Shown here: in pieces, positions 18,437-26,867 of the stretch
Numbering within the stretch: position 1 is the first letter of the stretch
Layout of the letters: every line of letters starts with the position of its first letter
Origin: Paracoccus caeni
GTDB lineage: Bacteria > Pseudomonadota > Alphaproteobacteria > Rhodobacterales > Rhodobacteraceae
Direction: 5' to 3'
Assembly: GCF_016629665.1 (NCBI RefSeq)
Contig: NZ_JAEPRQ010000004.1
Location: 204,080-268,079, forward strand
DNA: 64,000 bases
Program-made: the position numbers and the translations under genes
Notes under the pieces: generated by a model
The model's database searches: none
The model's input: the letters and a program-made list of their open reading frames with translations, nothing else
What the model was told of the DNA's origin: nothing

Positions 18437-18940
18437 ATGTCTGACACCGCCGTCATAGACGCCATCGATCCCCGCGCCCTGCGCGATTGCTGCGGCAGTT
18501 TCGCCACCGGCGTCACGGTCATCACCACCCGCACGCCCGAAGGCGATCACGGCATGACGGCCAATGCCTTCATGTCGGTCTCGCTCGATCCGCCGCTTAT
18601 CTCCATCTCTCTGGATCGGAGATCGAAAATGCTGGCCAAGGTGCAAAAGTCAGGCCGCTATGCGGTGAATATTCTGTCGCAGCAGATGCAGGCGCATGCC
18701 ATGCATTTCTCGGGCCGGACCGACGATACATTGACCGAACCGTTCCGTGAGCATCATGGCCTGCCGGTGTTGCGCGATGCCGCCGCCGTGCTCGTCGCCG
18801 ATGTCGTGCAACAGGTCGAGGCGGGTGATCACGTCCTTCTTTTAGGCCATGTCCGCCATCTTGACCGCAACCCGACAGCCGCCCCGCTTCTGTTTCACGG
18901 CGGGCGATTTGGTAGTCTTGCGGCCCAACCAGCCAGTTAA
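18437..18940 (+). CDS. Flavin reductase-like protein (FMN-binding)
   Basis: A 167-residue protein of the flavin reductase/HpaC family. It begins LRDCCGSFATGVTVITTRTPEG, has the AFMSVSLDPPLISISLDRRSKM FMN-binding region, VNILSQQ, and a C-terminal GGRFGSL. Such enzymes reduce FMN or FAD with NAD(P)H and hand reduced flavin to a partner oxygenase. It lies 98 bases after mesD on the same strand. Because MesX/MesD methionine synthesis needs oxygen, a supply of reduced flavin to MesX is a plausible role. The ATG at 18437 is chosen because it starts the family homology; the longer frame from 18230 overlaps mesD. Confidence 0.8.
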   Translation: MSDTAVIDAIDPRALRDCCGSFATGVTVITTRTPEGDHGMTANAFMSVSLDPPLISISLDRRSKMLAKVQKSGRYAVNILSQQMQAHAMHFSGRTDDTLTEPFREHHGLPVLRDAAAVLVADVVQQVEAGDHVLLLGHVRHLDRNPTAAPLLFHGGRFGSLAAQPAS

Positions 18941-19074
18941 GCATTACCGACTGATCCAGTTGGACCATCTATACCGTATCGACAACTTGCAGAGCGGTTG
19001 TCCCTATTCTGATACGGGAAGATGATCCCGACTGCGAAACTCTCTGTCATCCGCGCGGGACTGCCGAAACGGCA

Positions 19075-19374
19075 TCATTCCTCCGCTGGCAACCCCTCGA
19101 CGATAAATCCCCGGTACCGCGCACCTTTGAAACGGTGCTGTGCGGTCGTCTGATATGCGGAGCTGCGATACCAGGCCCGCGCCGCGTCCATATCGCGGAA
19201 TTCGAGGATGACCGCTCCGTCGATTTCCTCACCCTCCAAGGTTTCAATCGTGCCGTAATCAGCAAGCGGCTTTACCTCGTGTCCTTCGAAGCTTGCATCG
19301 ACCTTGGCGGCATATTGATCGAACTCGACGGGATCGACCATCTCGTCCCGCATGAAAACAACATAGGCTGGCAT
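19075..19374 (-). CDS. DUF1330 family protein
   Basis: A 99-residue protein with the DUF1330 pattern: MPAYVVFMRDEMVDPVEFDQY, IETLEGEEIDGAVILEFRDMDAARAWYRSSAY and RFKGARYRGFIVEG. These ferredoxin-like-fold proteins resemble antibiotic-biosynthesis-type monooxygenases and stress proteins, but no function is firmly known. The ATG at 19374 is preceded by AAGGAAT. It lies 66 bases downstream of the zinc-type alcohol dehydrogenase gene on the same strand and may be cotranscribed with it. Confidence 0.8.
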   Translation of the reverse strand: MPAYVVFMRDEMVDPVEFDQYAAKVDASFEGHEVKPLADYGTIETLEGEEIDGAVILEFRDMDAARAWYRSSAYQTTAQHRFKGARYRGFIVEGLPAEE

Positions 19375-19440
19375 GATAGCTATTCCTTCACTTTGTCGGT
19401 TACATCCTGTGTCGGCTCTGCACGAAGCCAGCAGGATGCA

Positions 19441-20472
19441 TCACGCAGGTTTATCGGTCGAGAAGCCTTCAAGGACGAACTTTCCTCGCGCCTTGCCGCT
19501 TTCGATCAGCGCATGAACGTGCTTGAGATTGGCGGCATTGATCGGCGACAGGCGTTCGGTCAGCGTGGTTCGCAGCTTGCCCGCATCGACAAGGGCGCTT
19601 GCCTCGTTCAGGATTCGTCCTTGTTCGGCCATGTCTGGCGTGCCGTAGATCGACCGCGTGAACATCAGTTCATGGTGGATGGAAACCGCCTTGCGCTTGA
19701 ACGCCATGATGTCGAAGCCTGCCGGATCGTCGATCAGGCCGAAACGGCCCTGTGGCGCGATCAGTTCGACGATATCGGCGACGTGGTCAGCCGTGTGGGT
19801 CGTTGAGAAGACGAAAGCAGGAGCACCAATGCCTAGCGCCTCGATCTGGGGTGCCAGCGGCTTCGAATGGTCAAGGACATGGTGCGCGCCCAGCGTCTTG
19901 ACCCAGTCTTGAGTCTCGGGGCGCGAGGCAGTTGCGATCACGGTCAGGTCGGTGCGTTGGCGGGCGATTTGCACCGCGACCGAACCGACGCCACCGGCAC
20001 CGCCAATGATCAAGATGGCGGGGGCCGCGCCCGGAACCGGCTTGGTCACGTCCAGACGGTCGAAGAACATCTCCCACGCGGTCAGCGTCGTCAACGGCAA
20101 CGCGGCTGCTTCCGCCCAATCCAGCGTTCCAGGCTTTTTGCCGACGATCCGCTCATCGACCAGATGCAGTTCTGCATTGGTGCCCGGACGGATGATCGAG
20201 CCCGCATAGAACACCTCATCGCCCGGCTGAAACAGCGTTGCCTCTGGCCCGACGGCGCGAACGATGCCGGCGGCATCCCAGCCTAGCACCTTCCACTCGC
20301 CGTCCGGCGGGGTCGCGCTGCGGCGGATCTTGTAATCGACCGGGTTCACGGAAATTGCCTTCACCTCGACAAGAAGGTCGCGCCCGCTGGGCGAGGGATC
20401 GGGCAGGTTGATATCGACAAGCGATCCCTCGCCTTCGATCGGTCCGGGGACTTTGTATCCAATGGCCTTCAT
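19441..20472 (-). CDS. Zinc-binding-type alcohol dehydrogenase / quinone oxidoreductase family protein
   Basis: A 343-residue medium-chain dehydrogenase. The N-terminal GroES-like domain has VNPVDYKIRR and WDAAGIV, and the Rossmann domain has ILIIGGAGGVGSVAVQIARQ. It lacks the structural zinc cysteine cluster, as expected for the ZADH/quinone-oxidoreductase branch that reduces quinones or enones with NADPH. It diverges from an HxlR regulator, and a second quinone oxidoreductase (21334) sits on the other side. Operator-like repeats common to both promoters suggest joint control by HxlR, for example in response to quinones or reactive electrophiles. Confidence 0.87.
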   Translation of the reverse strand: MKAIGYKVPGPIEGEGSLVDINLPDPSPSGRDLLVEVKAISVNPVDYKIRRSATPPDGEWKVLGWDAAGIVRAVGPEATLFQPGDEVFYAGSIIRPGTNAELHLVDERIVGKKPGTLDWAEAAALPLTTLTAWEMFFDRLDVTKPVPGAAPAILIIGGAGGVGSVAVQIARQRTDLTVIATASRPETQDWVKTLGAHHVLDHSKPLAPQIEALGIGAPAFVFSTTHTADHVADIVELIAPQGRFGLIDDPAGFDIMAFKRKAVSIHHELMFTRSIYGTPDMAEQGRILNEASALVDAGKLRTTLTERLSPINAANLKHVHALIESGKARGKFVLEGFSTDKPA

Positions 20473-20508
20473 GTTCGCACCTCAATCTTGATGAAAGCCA
20501 ACCTAAGA

Positions 20509-20532
20509 CGTATATCCCAACGGCGCGATACG
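20509..20532. promoter_or_regulatory. HxlR operator candidate, long-spaced repeat
   Basis: CGTAT (20509-20513) and ATACG (20528-20532) form an inverted repeat with a 14-base spacer, 37 bases upstream of the dehydrogenase start. The same CGTAT-N14-ATACG arrangement occurs at 21263-21286 upstream of the second oxidoreductase. Confidence 0.5.
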
Positions 20533-20551
20533 CACAAAATCTACTCTTGGT

Positions 20552-20565
20552 GTATGAAAGGATAC
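20552..20565. promoter_or_regulatory. HxlR operator candidate over the hxlR ribosome-binding site
   Basis: GTATGAAAGGATAC is an inverted GTAT-N6-ATAC repeat that contains the AAAGGA ribosome-binding site of the HxlR gene (start 20570). It has the same geometry as the better palindrome at 21229-21246, suggesting autorepression. Confidence 0.45.
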
Positions 20566-20569
20566 TGCC

Positions 20570-20935
20570 ATGGCCAAACGACGCCACACCAGTCTGGATA
20601 GCAGTCCCGGTTGTACGGTCGAGGCGGCAATCAGTCTGATTGACGGAAAATGGAAATGCGTCGCGCTTTGGTATCTTCAGGATAGAGGAACCATCCGGTT
20701 CAACGCATTGAAGCGTCTGATGCCGGGCGTGACGCAAAGGACATTGACCAATCAGCTTCGCGAATTGGAAGCGGATGGACTGATCAATCGCGTCGTCTAT
20801 GCAGAGGTGCCGCCACGGGTCGAATATAGCCTGTCTGATAGAGGCCGGACTTTTATTCCGATCCTGCTGTCTCTCTCGGCTTGGGGAGAAGCGAATATGG
20901 ATCTGTTCAAGCAGCCTGCAACGGCAGATGCGTAG
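20570..20935 (+). CDS. HxlR-family transcriptional regulator
   Basis: A 121-residue single-domain winged-helix regulator. It has the HxlR hallmarks: a cysteine near the N-terminus (SSPGCTVEAAISLIDGKWKCVALWYL), FNALKRLMPGVTQRTLTNQLRELEADGLINRVVYAEVPPRVEYSLSDRG. Cysteine-bearing HxlR proteins such as YodB and QorR sense quinones, diamide or formaldehyde through the N-terminal Cys. Divergent from one quinone-oxidoreductase-type gene and 400 bases before another, it probably represses both. The ATG follows AAAGGATACTGCC. Confidence 0.9.
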   Translation: MAKRRHTSLDSSPGCTVEAAISLIDGKWKCVALWYLQDRGTIRFNALKRLMPGVTQRTLTNQLRELEADGLINRVVYAEVPPRVEYSLSDRGRTFIPILLSLSAWGEANMDLFKQPATADA

Positions 20936-21228
20936 CGCCGATTAACCTTAGTCATTCGATTAACCATCGCGTTCCATCCTCTGCCGTCATTCGACAGCAG
21001 GGGTGCCACGGATATCCGGTGTTTCGTATTTGACAATTCAGAGGCCCGCATTTTGCGGCTTCCGGGTATCAACAACCGTCCCATAATTTGAAGGCGAAAC
21101 CAGCGCGCTGTTCGCTCGTGCCACCGTTTGGGCGTCGCCTTCAATCCCGGTCGGACAGTGCGCCGGGTCCGGACAAACTGACGGCACCACCGGCTGCCGC
21201 ATAGCGCCTGATGTCTCGTTGAAATAAC

Positions 21229-21246
21229 GGTATCCCACAAGATACC
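21229..21246. promoter_or_regulatory. HxlR operator candidate, GGTATC-N6-GATACC
   Basis: GGTATCCCACAAGATACC has perfect 6-base arms around a 6-base spacer, about 90 bases before the oxidoreductase start. It matches the GTAT-N6-ATAC element at the HxlR start, linking the two promoters. Confidence 0.55.
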
Positions 21247-21261
21247 TAAGCAAAATTTTGT

Positions 21262-21287
21262 GCGTATTACATAAAAATGACATACGC
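21262..21287. promoter_or_regulatory. HxlR operator candidate, GCGTAT-N14-ATACGC
   Basis: GCGTAT (21262-21267) and ATACGC (21282-21287) are perfect 6-base arms with a 14-base spacer, 47 bases upstream of the start codon and likely over the core promoter. It is the counterpart of the repeat at 20509-20532. Confidence 0.55.
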
Positions 21288-21333
21288 CCCATTTTGATCT
21301 CATAGTTAGCTTAGCTTGAGAAAAGGAAAGATC

Positions 21334-22329
21334 ATGACCTCCACCATGAAGGCGATTGTTCTTGAAAAGTTTGGAAGTTTCGACGCTTTCGCACTGCGCG
21401 ATGTTCCTGTGGGATCCGTCGGACCGCGCCAAGTCCGGGTCCGCATTCACGCCACCGCCATCAACCCTCTGGACTATCAAATCCGGCGTGGTGACTACAC
21501 CGACTACGTGCCGCTTCCCGCCATCATCGGCCATGACATTTCCGGCGTCGTGGAAGAGAAAGGGTCGGATGTCAGCGAGTTCGAGATCGGCGATGAAGTT
21601 TACTACACGCCAAAAATCTTCGGCGGTCCTGGGTCGTATGCTGAACAGCACATTGCCGATGTCGAACTGGTCGCCCGCAAGCCGCGCAACATCAGCCATC
21701 TGGAAGCGGCCAGCCTGACGCTGGTTGGCGGCACGGTCTGGGAAGCCTTGGTAAGCCGCGCTCAGCTTAGCGTGGAAGAGACCATTTTGATCCATGGCGG
21801 CGCCGGCGGTGTCGGCACGGTGGCGATTCAGGTCGCCAAGGCGATGGGCGCACGGGTCATCACGACCGCGCGCCAGAGCAACCACGACTTCGTCCGTTCG
21901 CTTGGTGCGGATGAGGTAATCGACCATACCGCCAATGACTACGTCTCGACCGTGGCAGAGCTGACGGATGGACAGGGCGTGAACGTCGTGTTCGACACCA
22001 TTGGCGGCGACACCCTGACCAGAAGCCCGCTTACCCTTGCGGATAGCGGACGGGTTGTCAGTATCGTCGATCTTGCCCAGCCGCAGAACCTTATCGAGGC
22101 CTGGGGCAAGAACGCCGCCTATCATTTCGTGTTCACCCGTCAGAACAGGGGCAAGCTCGACGCGCTGACCACCCTCGTCGAACGCGGTCTGGTCAAGCCT
22201 GTCATAGGAGCGGTGTTGCCTTTGGCTCGCATCGGCGAAGCGCACGAGTTGCTCGAAGCGGGCGGACTTCGCGGCAAAGTGGCTATCGATGTCGTGGGTC
22301 AGACTGTGGAGCTTCCCAAACCGCGCTAA
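21334..22329 (+). CDS. NADP-dependent quinone oxidoreductase (medium-chain dehydrogenase)
   Basis: A 331-residue zinc-free medium-chain reductase. Features: [13 protein letters not shown] and [26 protein letters not shown] in the catalytic domain, then [29 protein letters not shown] for NADPH binding, and a C-terminal LRGKVAIDV. It reduces quinones or alpha,beta-unsaturated carbonyls in the cytoplasm. The ATG at 21334 follows AAAAGGAAAG; an upstream TTG at 21316 is less likely. A strong terminator ends the unit at 22350. Control by the nearby HxlR protein is inferred from two shared inverted repeats. Confidence 0.9.
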   Translation: MTSTMKAIVLEKFGSFDAFALRDVPVGSVGPRQVRVRIHATAINPLDYQIRRGDYTDYVPLPAIIGHDISGVVEEKGSDVSEFEIGDEVYYTPKIFGGPGSYAEQHIADVELVARKPRNISHLEAASLTLVGGTVWEALVSRAQLSVEETILIHGGAGGVGTVAIQVAKAMGARVITTARQSNHDFVRSLGADEVIDHTANDYVSTVAELTDGQGVNVVFDTIGGDTLTRSPLTLADSGRVVSIVDLAQPQNLIEAWGKNAAYHFVFTRQNRGKLDALTTLVERGLVKPVIGAVLPLARIGEAHELLEAGGLRGKVAIDVVGQTVELPKPR

Positions 22330-22349
22330 GCCCGACCACCAAAACGCAG

Positions 22350-22379
22350 CCAGCCGCGCTTGAAGCGCGGCTGGTTTTT
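22350..22379 (+). terminator. Rho-independent terminator after the oxidoreductase
   Basis: CCAGCCGCGCT (22350-22360) pairs perfectly with AGCGCGGCTGG (22364-22374) around a TGA loop and is followed by TTTTT. It lies 21 bases after the stop codon at 22329. Confidence 0.92.
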
Positions 22380-22495
22380 ATGTCGAGACCGCGCGAACGA
22401 CCACCATAATCTGGTCTCGGTGAGCAGCTCGTTCTCACGCTTGGGCTGGCTTTCGTTGACCGTAACGGAGAAAGTCGCGTCAACACGCCTAAGAG

Positions 22496-22840
22496 CTACT
22501 CGACGACTTTCTTGACGAATTGCGACTTCAGCCCGATCTGGCCGATGCCGGGCACCTTACAGTCGATGTCGTGATCGCCCTCGACCAACCTGATCCCGCG
22601 CACCTTCGTGCCGACCTTGATCACCGAGGACGACCCCTTCAGCTTCAGATCCTTGATCACCGTCACCGTATCGCCATCGACAAGAACGTTGCCCACGCTG
22701 TCACGCACGGCTGCAGCTTCTGCGGCATCGCCACCCGTTGCCGCCCATTCATGCCCGCATTCAGGGCACATCAACAACGCATCCACCTGATAGGTGAAGG
22801 CAGAAGAGCATTCGGGGCACGGTGGCAAGATGTCGGTCAT
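22496..22840 (-). CDS. yjdM: PhnA/YjdM zinc-ribbon protein
   Basis: A 114-residue protein with an N-terminal zinc ribbon (LPPCPECSSAF then MCPECGHEW) and the C-terminal PhnA domain (GNVLVDGDTVTVIKDLKLKGSSSVIKVGTKVRGIRLVEGDHDIDCKVPGIG). Despite the old name PhnA it is not phosphonoacetate hydrolase, and it is not part of the C-P lyase cluster 14 kb away. The start is the ATG at 22840, or a TTG at 22846 that has a better-spaced AGGAG (8 bases). The molecular function of this family is not established. Confidence 0.9.
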   Translation of the reverse strand: MTDILPPCPECSSAFTYQVDALLMCPECGHEWAATGGDAAEAAAVRDSVGNVLVDGDTVTVIKDLKLKGSSSVIKVGTKVRGIRLVEGDHDIDCKVPGIGQIGLKSQFVKKVVE

Positions 22841-22959
22841 CAGCAAGCTTTACTCTCCTGACCGGGCGAAGGCCATCGCTCGGTCATTGATTTTTCCCTT
22901 AACAGTACGCCGAGGTTCAGATATGGCCCGCATATCAACCCCATTTATCGGCAATTAAA

Positions 22960-23316
22960 ATGAACAAAATCATCTATCTGGCACTCGCCGTCGCATTGAT
23001 CGGCTTCGGCAGCTATCGGCAGTTCGGCGGCAGCAGCGTTTCAGCAGAAGATCAGGCGCGTTGCGAACAAATCACGCGATCGATCTATGGCGAGCAACAG
23101 GAAGCACTGGATACGCTCTTGCCGAAATGCAACGAACCCGGCGTGGTCGCGATGATGGATGCCCGCGAGTCCGGCGCCGACGCCGAGACCGCAGCCACCA
23201 ACATCGCGAACGCCAACAAGCAGGACATCGTCTCCATCCTGATCAACTGCGCGCTTATCGGCGGCGGCATCGGGGCTCTTGGGGCGGCATTCGGGGCGCG
23301 TCGTAAGCGGGCTTGA
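22960..23316 (+). CDS. Small membrane-anchored hypothetical protein
   Basis: A 118-residue protein that I do not recognise. It has an N-terminal hydrophobic segment (IIYLALAVALIGFGSY), a central soluble part with two cysteines (ARCEQITRSIYG, LPKCNEPG) and a C-terminal hydrophobic, glycine-rich segment (ILINCALIGGGIGALGAAFG) ending in RRKRA. The topology suggests both ends in the cytoplasm and a periplasmic loop in which the two cysteines could pair. The start ATG lacks a strong ribosome-binding site. It is monocistronic between genes on the opposite strand. Confidence 0.6.
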   Translation: MNKIIYLALAVALIGFGSYRQFGGSSVSAEDQARCEQITRSIYGEQQEALDTLLPKCNEPGVVAMMDARESGADAETAATNIANANKQDIVSILINCALIGGGIGALGAAFGARRKRA

Positions 23317-23378
23317 AGCCGCGGGACACGGCAATAAGATGACCAGCGCACATGATTCAATGCGCGCTGGTCGCCACG

Positions 23379-23756
23379 TTAGTTTGCAGCGGTTTTCACG
23401 GCTGCAAAGGCCTGATCGGCGAAGCTGCCAAGCGAACCCTTCTGTTGCTGATAATCGATGCCCTGAACGACAACGACGGTCTTCGCATCCACGGTGATAC
23501 ATTGCGTCACAAACGCGCCTGCGCCATCCGCGCCACCTGACACCGTCACCAGTTGCCCGGGATAAGCCTGAACAGCCGCGCGCAGGCCAGCCTGCGCCGC
23601 GACCTGGGCGACGATCTCACCGCATTGCTCAATGCTCAGTTGTTCGGCACCAAGCCGCTCAACATGATATGTCAGACTAAAATCGGCGCTTTGGGCGAAC
23701 AGCGGCAGGGGTCCGGCCAGAACTGCCGCCGCAACCATCGGAAGGAGCGTTTTCAT
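23379..23756 (-). CDS. Exported small protein of unknown function (DUF6180-like)
   Basis: A 125-residue protein with a signal peptide (MKTLLPMVAAAVLAGPLPLF, cleavage near FAQS). The mature part is about 104 residues, with two cysteines (EQCGEI and TQCITV) that could form a disulfide, and YHVERLGAEQLSIEQC. It may belong to a small periplasmic family seen in Paracoccus-type genomes. Its ATG lies one base after the aqpZ stop (TGAGATG), so it is translationally coupled to the aquaporin gene. Function unknown. Confidence 0.65.
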   Translation of the reverse strand: MKTLLPMVAAAVLAGPLPLFAQSADFSLTYHVERLGAEQLSIEQCGEIVAQVAAQAGLRAAVQAYPGQLVTVSGGADGAGAFVTQCITVDAKTVVVVQGIDYQQQKGSLGSFADQAFAAVKTAAN

Positions 23757-23757
23757 C

Positions 23758-24444
23758 TCAATCCTTCTCCCCCACGGTTTTCCAGATCAGGGCACCGATC
23801 ACGGCACCGACGATTGGAGCGAGCCAGAACAGCCAAAGCTGGCCAAGCGCCCACCCGTCTGCGAACAAGGCCTGACTGGTCGAACGTGCCGGGTTCACCG
23901 AGGTATTGGTGACTGGAATTGAGATCAAATGGATCAAGGTCAGCGCCAATCCAATCGCGATCGGCGCGAATCCTGCCGGAGCGCGGCCATGGGTCGCCCC
24001 AAGAATGGTCAGCAGAAAGAACGCGGTCAGGATCACTTCAATGATCAGTGCCGCCGTCATCGAGTAACCGCCGGGCGAATGCTCCCCGTATCCGTTGGCG
24101 GCGAAACCACCGGCCTCGAACCCGGCCTTGCCGGATGCGATCAGATAAAGCGCGCCCGCCGCCAGAATCGCCCCCAGCAACTGCGCGATGATGTAAGGGG
24201 CCAGCCTGGAGGCCGGAAACCGGCCCGCCACGGCCAGACCGACCGAGACAGCCGGGTTGAAATGGCCGCCCGATATGCCGCCGACCGCATAGGCCATCGT
24301 CAGAACCGTCAGACCAAATGCCAGCGCGACGCCATAAAAGCCGATACCGAGTTCAGGATAAGCGGCTGCAAAGATCGCACTTCCGCACCCGCCGAAGACC
24401 AACCAGAACGTGCCGAGACCCTCGGCAGCAAGCTGCTTCTGCAT
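23758..24444 (-). CDS. aqpZ: Aquaporin Z
   Basis: A 228-residue six-helix water channel of the inner membrane. Both NPA motifs are intact (GGHFNPAVS and TSVNPARS). The aromatic/arginine filter residues typical of water-selective AqpZ are recognisable: Phe in the first helix (GTFWLVFGG), His in [13 protein letters not shown], Thr in [10 protein letters not shown] and its Arg. The ATG at 24444 follows TGGAG with a 9-base spacing; the longer frame from 24507 adds 21 residues that do not fit the family. It is cotranscribed with a small exported protein. Confidence 0.95.
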   Translation of the reverse strand: MQKQLAAEGLGTFWLVFGGCGSAIFAAAYPELGIGFYGVALAFGLTVLTMAYAVGGISGGHFNPAVSVGLAVAGRFPASRLAPYIIAQLLGAILAAGALYLIASGKAGFEAGGFAANGYGEHSPGGYSMTAALIIEVILTAFFLLTILGATHGRAPAGFAPIAIGLALTLIHLISIPVTNTSVNPARSTSQALFADGWALGQLWLFWLAPIVGAVIGALIWKTVGEKD

Positions 24445-24710
24445 GAAATTTCTCCAATGAATTTCAACGTGAATGGCTCCACTTTTCAGCGGTAGCTGCC
24501 TCATCAATCGATCTTGAACATTGAAAACTCAACGAAAATATTGCGCTTCTAAACTTTTCAGGCCAAAAACCGCTCGCCGAGGATGAAACGGATACGTGCG
24601 GCTCAAAGAGCGATCAATGAGCCATGCGGTCAAAGGGCCATGAACCCTTGCGGCTTCCCGGGGCCGCCACTGCGCCAATCCCGGACTTCTCTGGACGCTC
24701 GATCAGCGCA

Positions 24711-26120
24711 TCAGGTCGCGAGGTGTGCGACTTGCGGAAATGCAATGCGAACCAGCAGGCCGCGGCCATTTTCGCCCGATGCAAGGCTCAGGCTGGCGCC
24801 GAAAAGACTGGCGATCTCTTCCACGACCGGCAGGCCCAGTCCGGTGCCGGGGCCTCGGGTCTCGCCACGCGCAAAGCGGTTGAGCGCGGCTTCGCGCAAT
24901 GCGGTCGGGATGCCGGGGCCGTCGTCTTCGACTTCCAGCAGCACTTTCCCGTCCCGTTGCAACACCCGCACGGTGACCATCGTTCCACGCCCGGTATGCA
25001 GCAGCGCGTTCGAGATCAGGTTGCTTAACGCTTCGCCGATCAGCAGCGGCTCGGCCCGGATCAGCAGCGGACCTTCGCCCGCAAAGCCAAGATCGATCCC
25101 GGCTTCGGCGGCCATAGGAATATTGTCGGCGGTCAGGTCGCGCGCCAAAGCGGTCAGGTCAAGCGATGCCGAAACCGGGCCATGACCGCTGGCGGCATCG
25201 ACCTTGGCCAACAGCAAAAGCTGCGCCAGCACCCGTTCGGCATGGGCGACGGCGGCGTCGCCCTTTTGCGCGGATGCCTGCGCCTCGGTCAGATCGGCGG
25301 CGCGCGCGGCAAGGGTTAGCTGCGTGCGGATGACGGCCAGCGGGGTGCGCAACTGATGACCCGCATTGCCGGTGAAATTGCGCAACCCGTCCAGCGTGGA
25401 TTTCAGCCGCAGCATGAAGATATTGATGGTGTCGACAAGGCTTCGCACCTCTTGCGGCACTCGCGATTCCAGCGGGCTCAGATCGTTCGGGCTACGCTCG
25501 GCAATCGCATCGCCAAGCCGGTAAAGCGGGCGCAGCGACACGGTGACGGCCAGCCAGACAATCGCAGCCGCGCCGAATATCATCAGCGTCAGCCGCAAAG
25601 CCGACCGCATCAGGATCGCCCGGGTCAGCTCTTCGCGGGCATTGGTCGTCTCGGCGACGGTGACGACAAAGGGCACCTCGTCAATCCCGGTCGAGGCGGC
25701 GCGGGCGACACTGGCGATCCGCACCGGCACGCCGCGAAACATCTGGTCGGCAAAGACCGTGCCGCCGCCCTGAACGGCCTTTGCAACCGGCAGATCATCA
25801 TAGCCGGTGACCAACTGACCCGGCGGCCCGTCCACCCGATAGAAGACCCGGTCCTGCGCGGTCGAACTTAGCATCTCGATGGCGCCATAAGGGATTTCGA
25901 TGGTGATCCGGCTGTCGTCGTCCAGCGAGGCACGTTCAGCAATGACCAACGCCGATCCCGCCAGCACCCGGTCTGACAGCGATGTCGCCATCCGCACGGC
26001 TTCGCGCCAGGTATCGACCAGCGCGCCGATCCCCAGAACCGCCGTCGCGACCAGAAGCCAGATCAGCAGCCTGCGCCGAAGCGAGATGGGCTGTCGCGCG
26101 GAACGATTGCGAAAGATCAT
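24711..26120 (-). CDS. tctE: Sensor histidine kinase (TctE-like)
   Basis: A 469-residue membrane kinase. The first membrane helix is LLIWLLVATAVLGIGALV. A roughly 130-residue periplasmic domain (2CSK_N type) follows, then a second helix (LRLTLMIFGAAAIVWLAVTV). Cytoplasmic parts: the phosphoacceptor His in NAGHQLRTPLAVIRTQL, N-box SNLISNALLHTGRG, and ATP-lid motifs VEDDGPGIP and GPGTGLGLPVVEEIA. It overlaps the response-regulator gene by four bases. The TctCBA transporter genes at 28.1-31.1 kb and a binding protein between them make it the probable sensor for the tricarboxylate-type transport substrate. Confidence 0.88.
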   Translation of the reverse strand: MIFRNRSARQPISLRRRLLIWLLVATAVLGIGALVDTWREAVRMATSLSDRVLAGSALVIAERASLDDDSRITIEIPYGAIEMLSSTAQDRVFYRVDGPPGQLVTGYDDLPVAKAVQGGGTVFADQMFRGVPVRIASVARAASTGIDEVPFVVTVAETTNAREELTRAILMRSALRLTLMIFGAAAIVWLAVTVSLRPLYRLGDAIAERSPNDLSPLESRVPQEVRSLVDTINIFMLRLKSTLDGLRNFTGNAGHQLRTPLAVIRTQLTLAARAADLTEAQASAQKGDAAVAHAERVLAQLLLLAKVDAASGHGPVSASLDLTALARDLTADNIPMAAEAGIDLGFAGEGPLLIRAEPLLIGEALSNLISNALLHTGRGTMVTVRVLQRDGKVLLEVEDDGPGIPTALREAALNRFARGETRGPGTGLGLPVVEEIASLFGASLSLASGENGRGLLVRIAFPQVAHLAT

Positions 26121-26788
26121 CCGGGCGTCTGGTCCAGAAAATAGCCGATGCCGCGGGCGGTCCTGACCGTCACCCCGGCAAGGGCCAGCCTTTTGCGCAG
26201 ACGGCTGACATATTGCTCGATCGCGTTCGGGGACAGGTCGTCATCGATCGTGGTCAGCGACTCGGTAATGGTATCGCGCGCAACCACCTTGCCGGGCCGC
26301 AGGATCAGCAATTCCAAGAGATCGCGTTCGCGCGCCGGCAGGTCCAGAGGCTGACCGGCCACCGAAAAGCTGCGGCCATTCAGGTCGAATTCCAGCGCAC
26401 CAAAGCTGGCCGTCGCGCTGCGCAGGCCCGCCTGGCGGCGCAGAAGCGACCGGATTCGCGCCTCGAATTCACCGATGTCGAAGGGCTTGATCAGATAATC
26501 GTCGGCACCAAGATCCAGCCCCTTCACCCGATCCTCGGGTGCGCCGCGCGCGGTCAGGATCATCACCGGCGCCGCGTTCCGGCGCCCGCGCATCGACCGC
26601 AGCACGTCAAGCCCGTCCATCTGCGGCAGATTCAGATCAAGGATCACCAGATCGAAGCTGACCGCCGCCGTCAATGCCTCGGCCGAGACACCGTCATGGA
26701 CCACATCCACCGCATAGCCCGACTGACGCAACACCGTGGACAAACCATCGGCCAGTGACAGGTTGTCCTCAACAAGCATGATCCGCAC
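26117..26788 (-). CDS. tctD: OmpR-family response regulator (TctD-like)
   Basis: A 223-residue regulator. The receiver domain has LVEDN, the phosphoacceptor Asp in LVILDLNLPQMDGLDVL, and ILTARGAPEDRVKGLDLGADDYLIKPFD. The OmpR winged helix ends with SPNAIEQYVSRLRKRLALAGVTVRTARGIGYFL. The start is a GTG at 26788, preceded by GGAGG with an 8-base spacing; the TTG at 26809 would place that Shine-Dalgarno inside the gene. It is cotranscribed with tctE and divergent from a binding-protein gene only 79 bases away, its likely target. Confidence 0.92.
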   Translation of the reverse strand: MRIMLVEDNLSLADGLSTVLRQSGYAVDVVHDGVSAEALTAAVSFDLVILDLNLPQMDGLDVLRSMRGRRNAAPVMILTARGAPEDRVKGLDLGADDYLIKPFDIGEFEARIRSLLRRQAGLRSATASFGALEFDLNGRSFSVAGQPLDLPARERDLLELLILRPGKVVARDTITESLTTIDDDLSPNAIEQYVSRLRKRLALAGVTVRTARGIGYFLDQTPG

Positions 26789-26867
26789 GGATTTGTCCTC
26801 CCCCGACAAACCTAGCCCTGTCCTGCAAGCTTGTGAACGGCCCTTGGCTCATGCATGATCTGCAATC

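Larger units (their letters stand above)
20936..21333. other. 398-base gap holding the second oxidoreductase promoter
   Basis: No credible gene. The distal part shows nothing recognisable; an 84-codon frame on the minus strand (21038-21292) has no family resemblance. The last 110 bases are AT-rich and carry two operator-like inverted repeats (21229-21246 and 21262-21287) and the AAAAGGAAAG ribosome-binding site for the gene at 21334. Confidence 0.6.

Noticed and set aside
20797..22245. A 482-codon minus-strand frame across the HxlR and oxidoreductase genes
   Set aside because: It covers clear plus-strand genes and an AT-rich promoter, and the translation shows no family features.
22496..22840. 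Phosphonoacetate hydrolase because of the name PhnA
   Set aside because: It is the zinc-ribbon YjdM family, unrelated to phosphonoacetate hydrolase.
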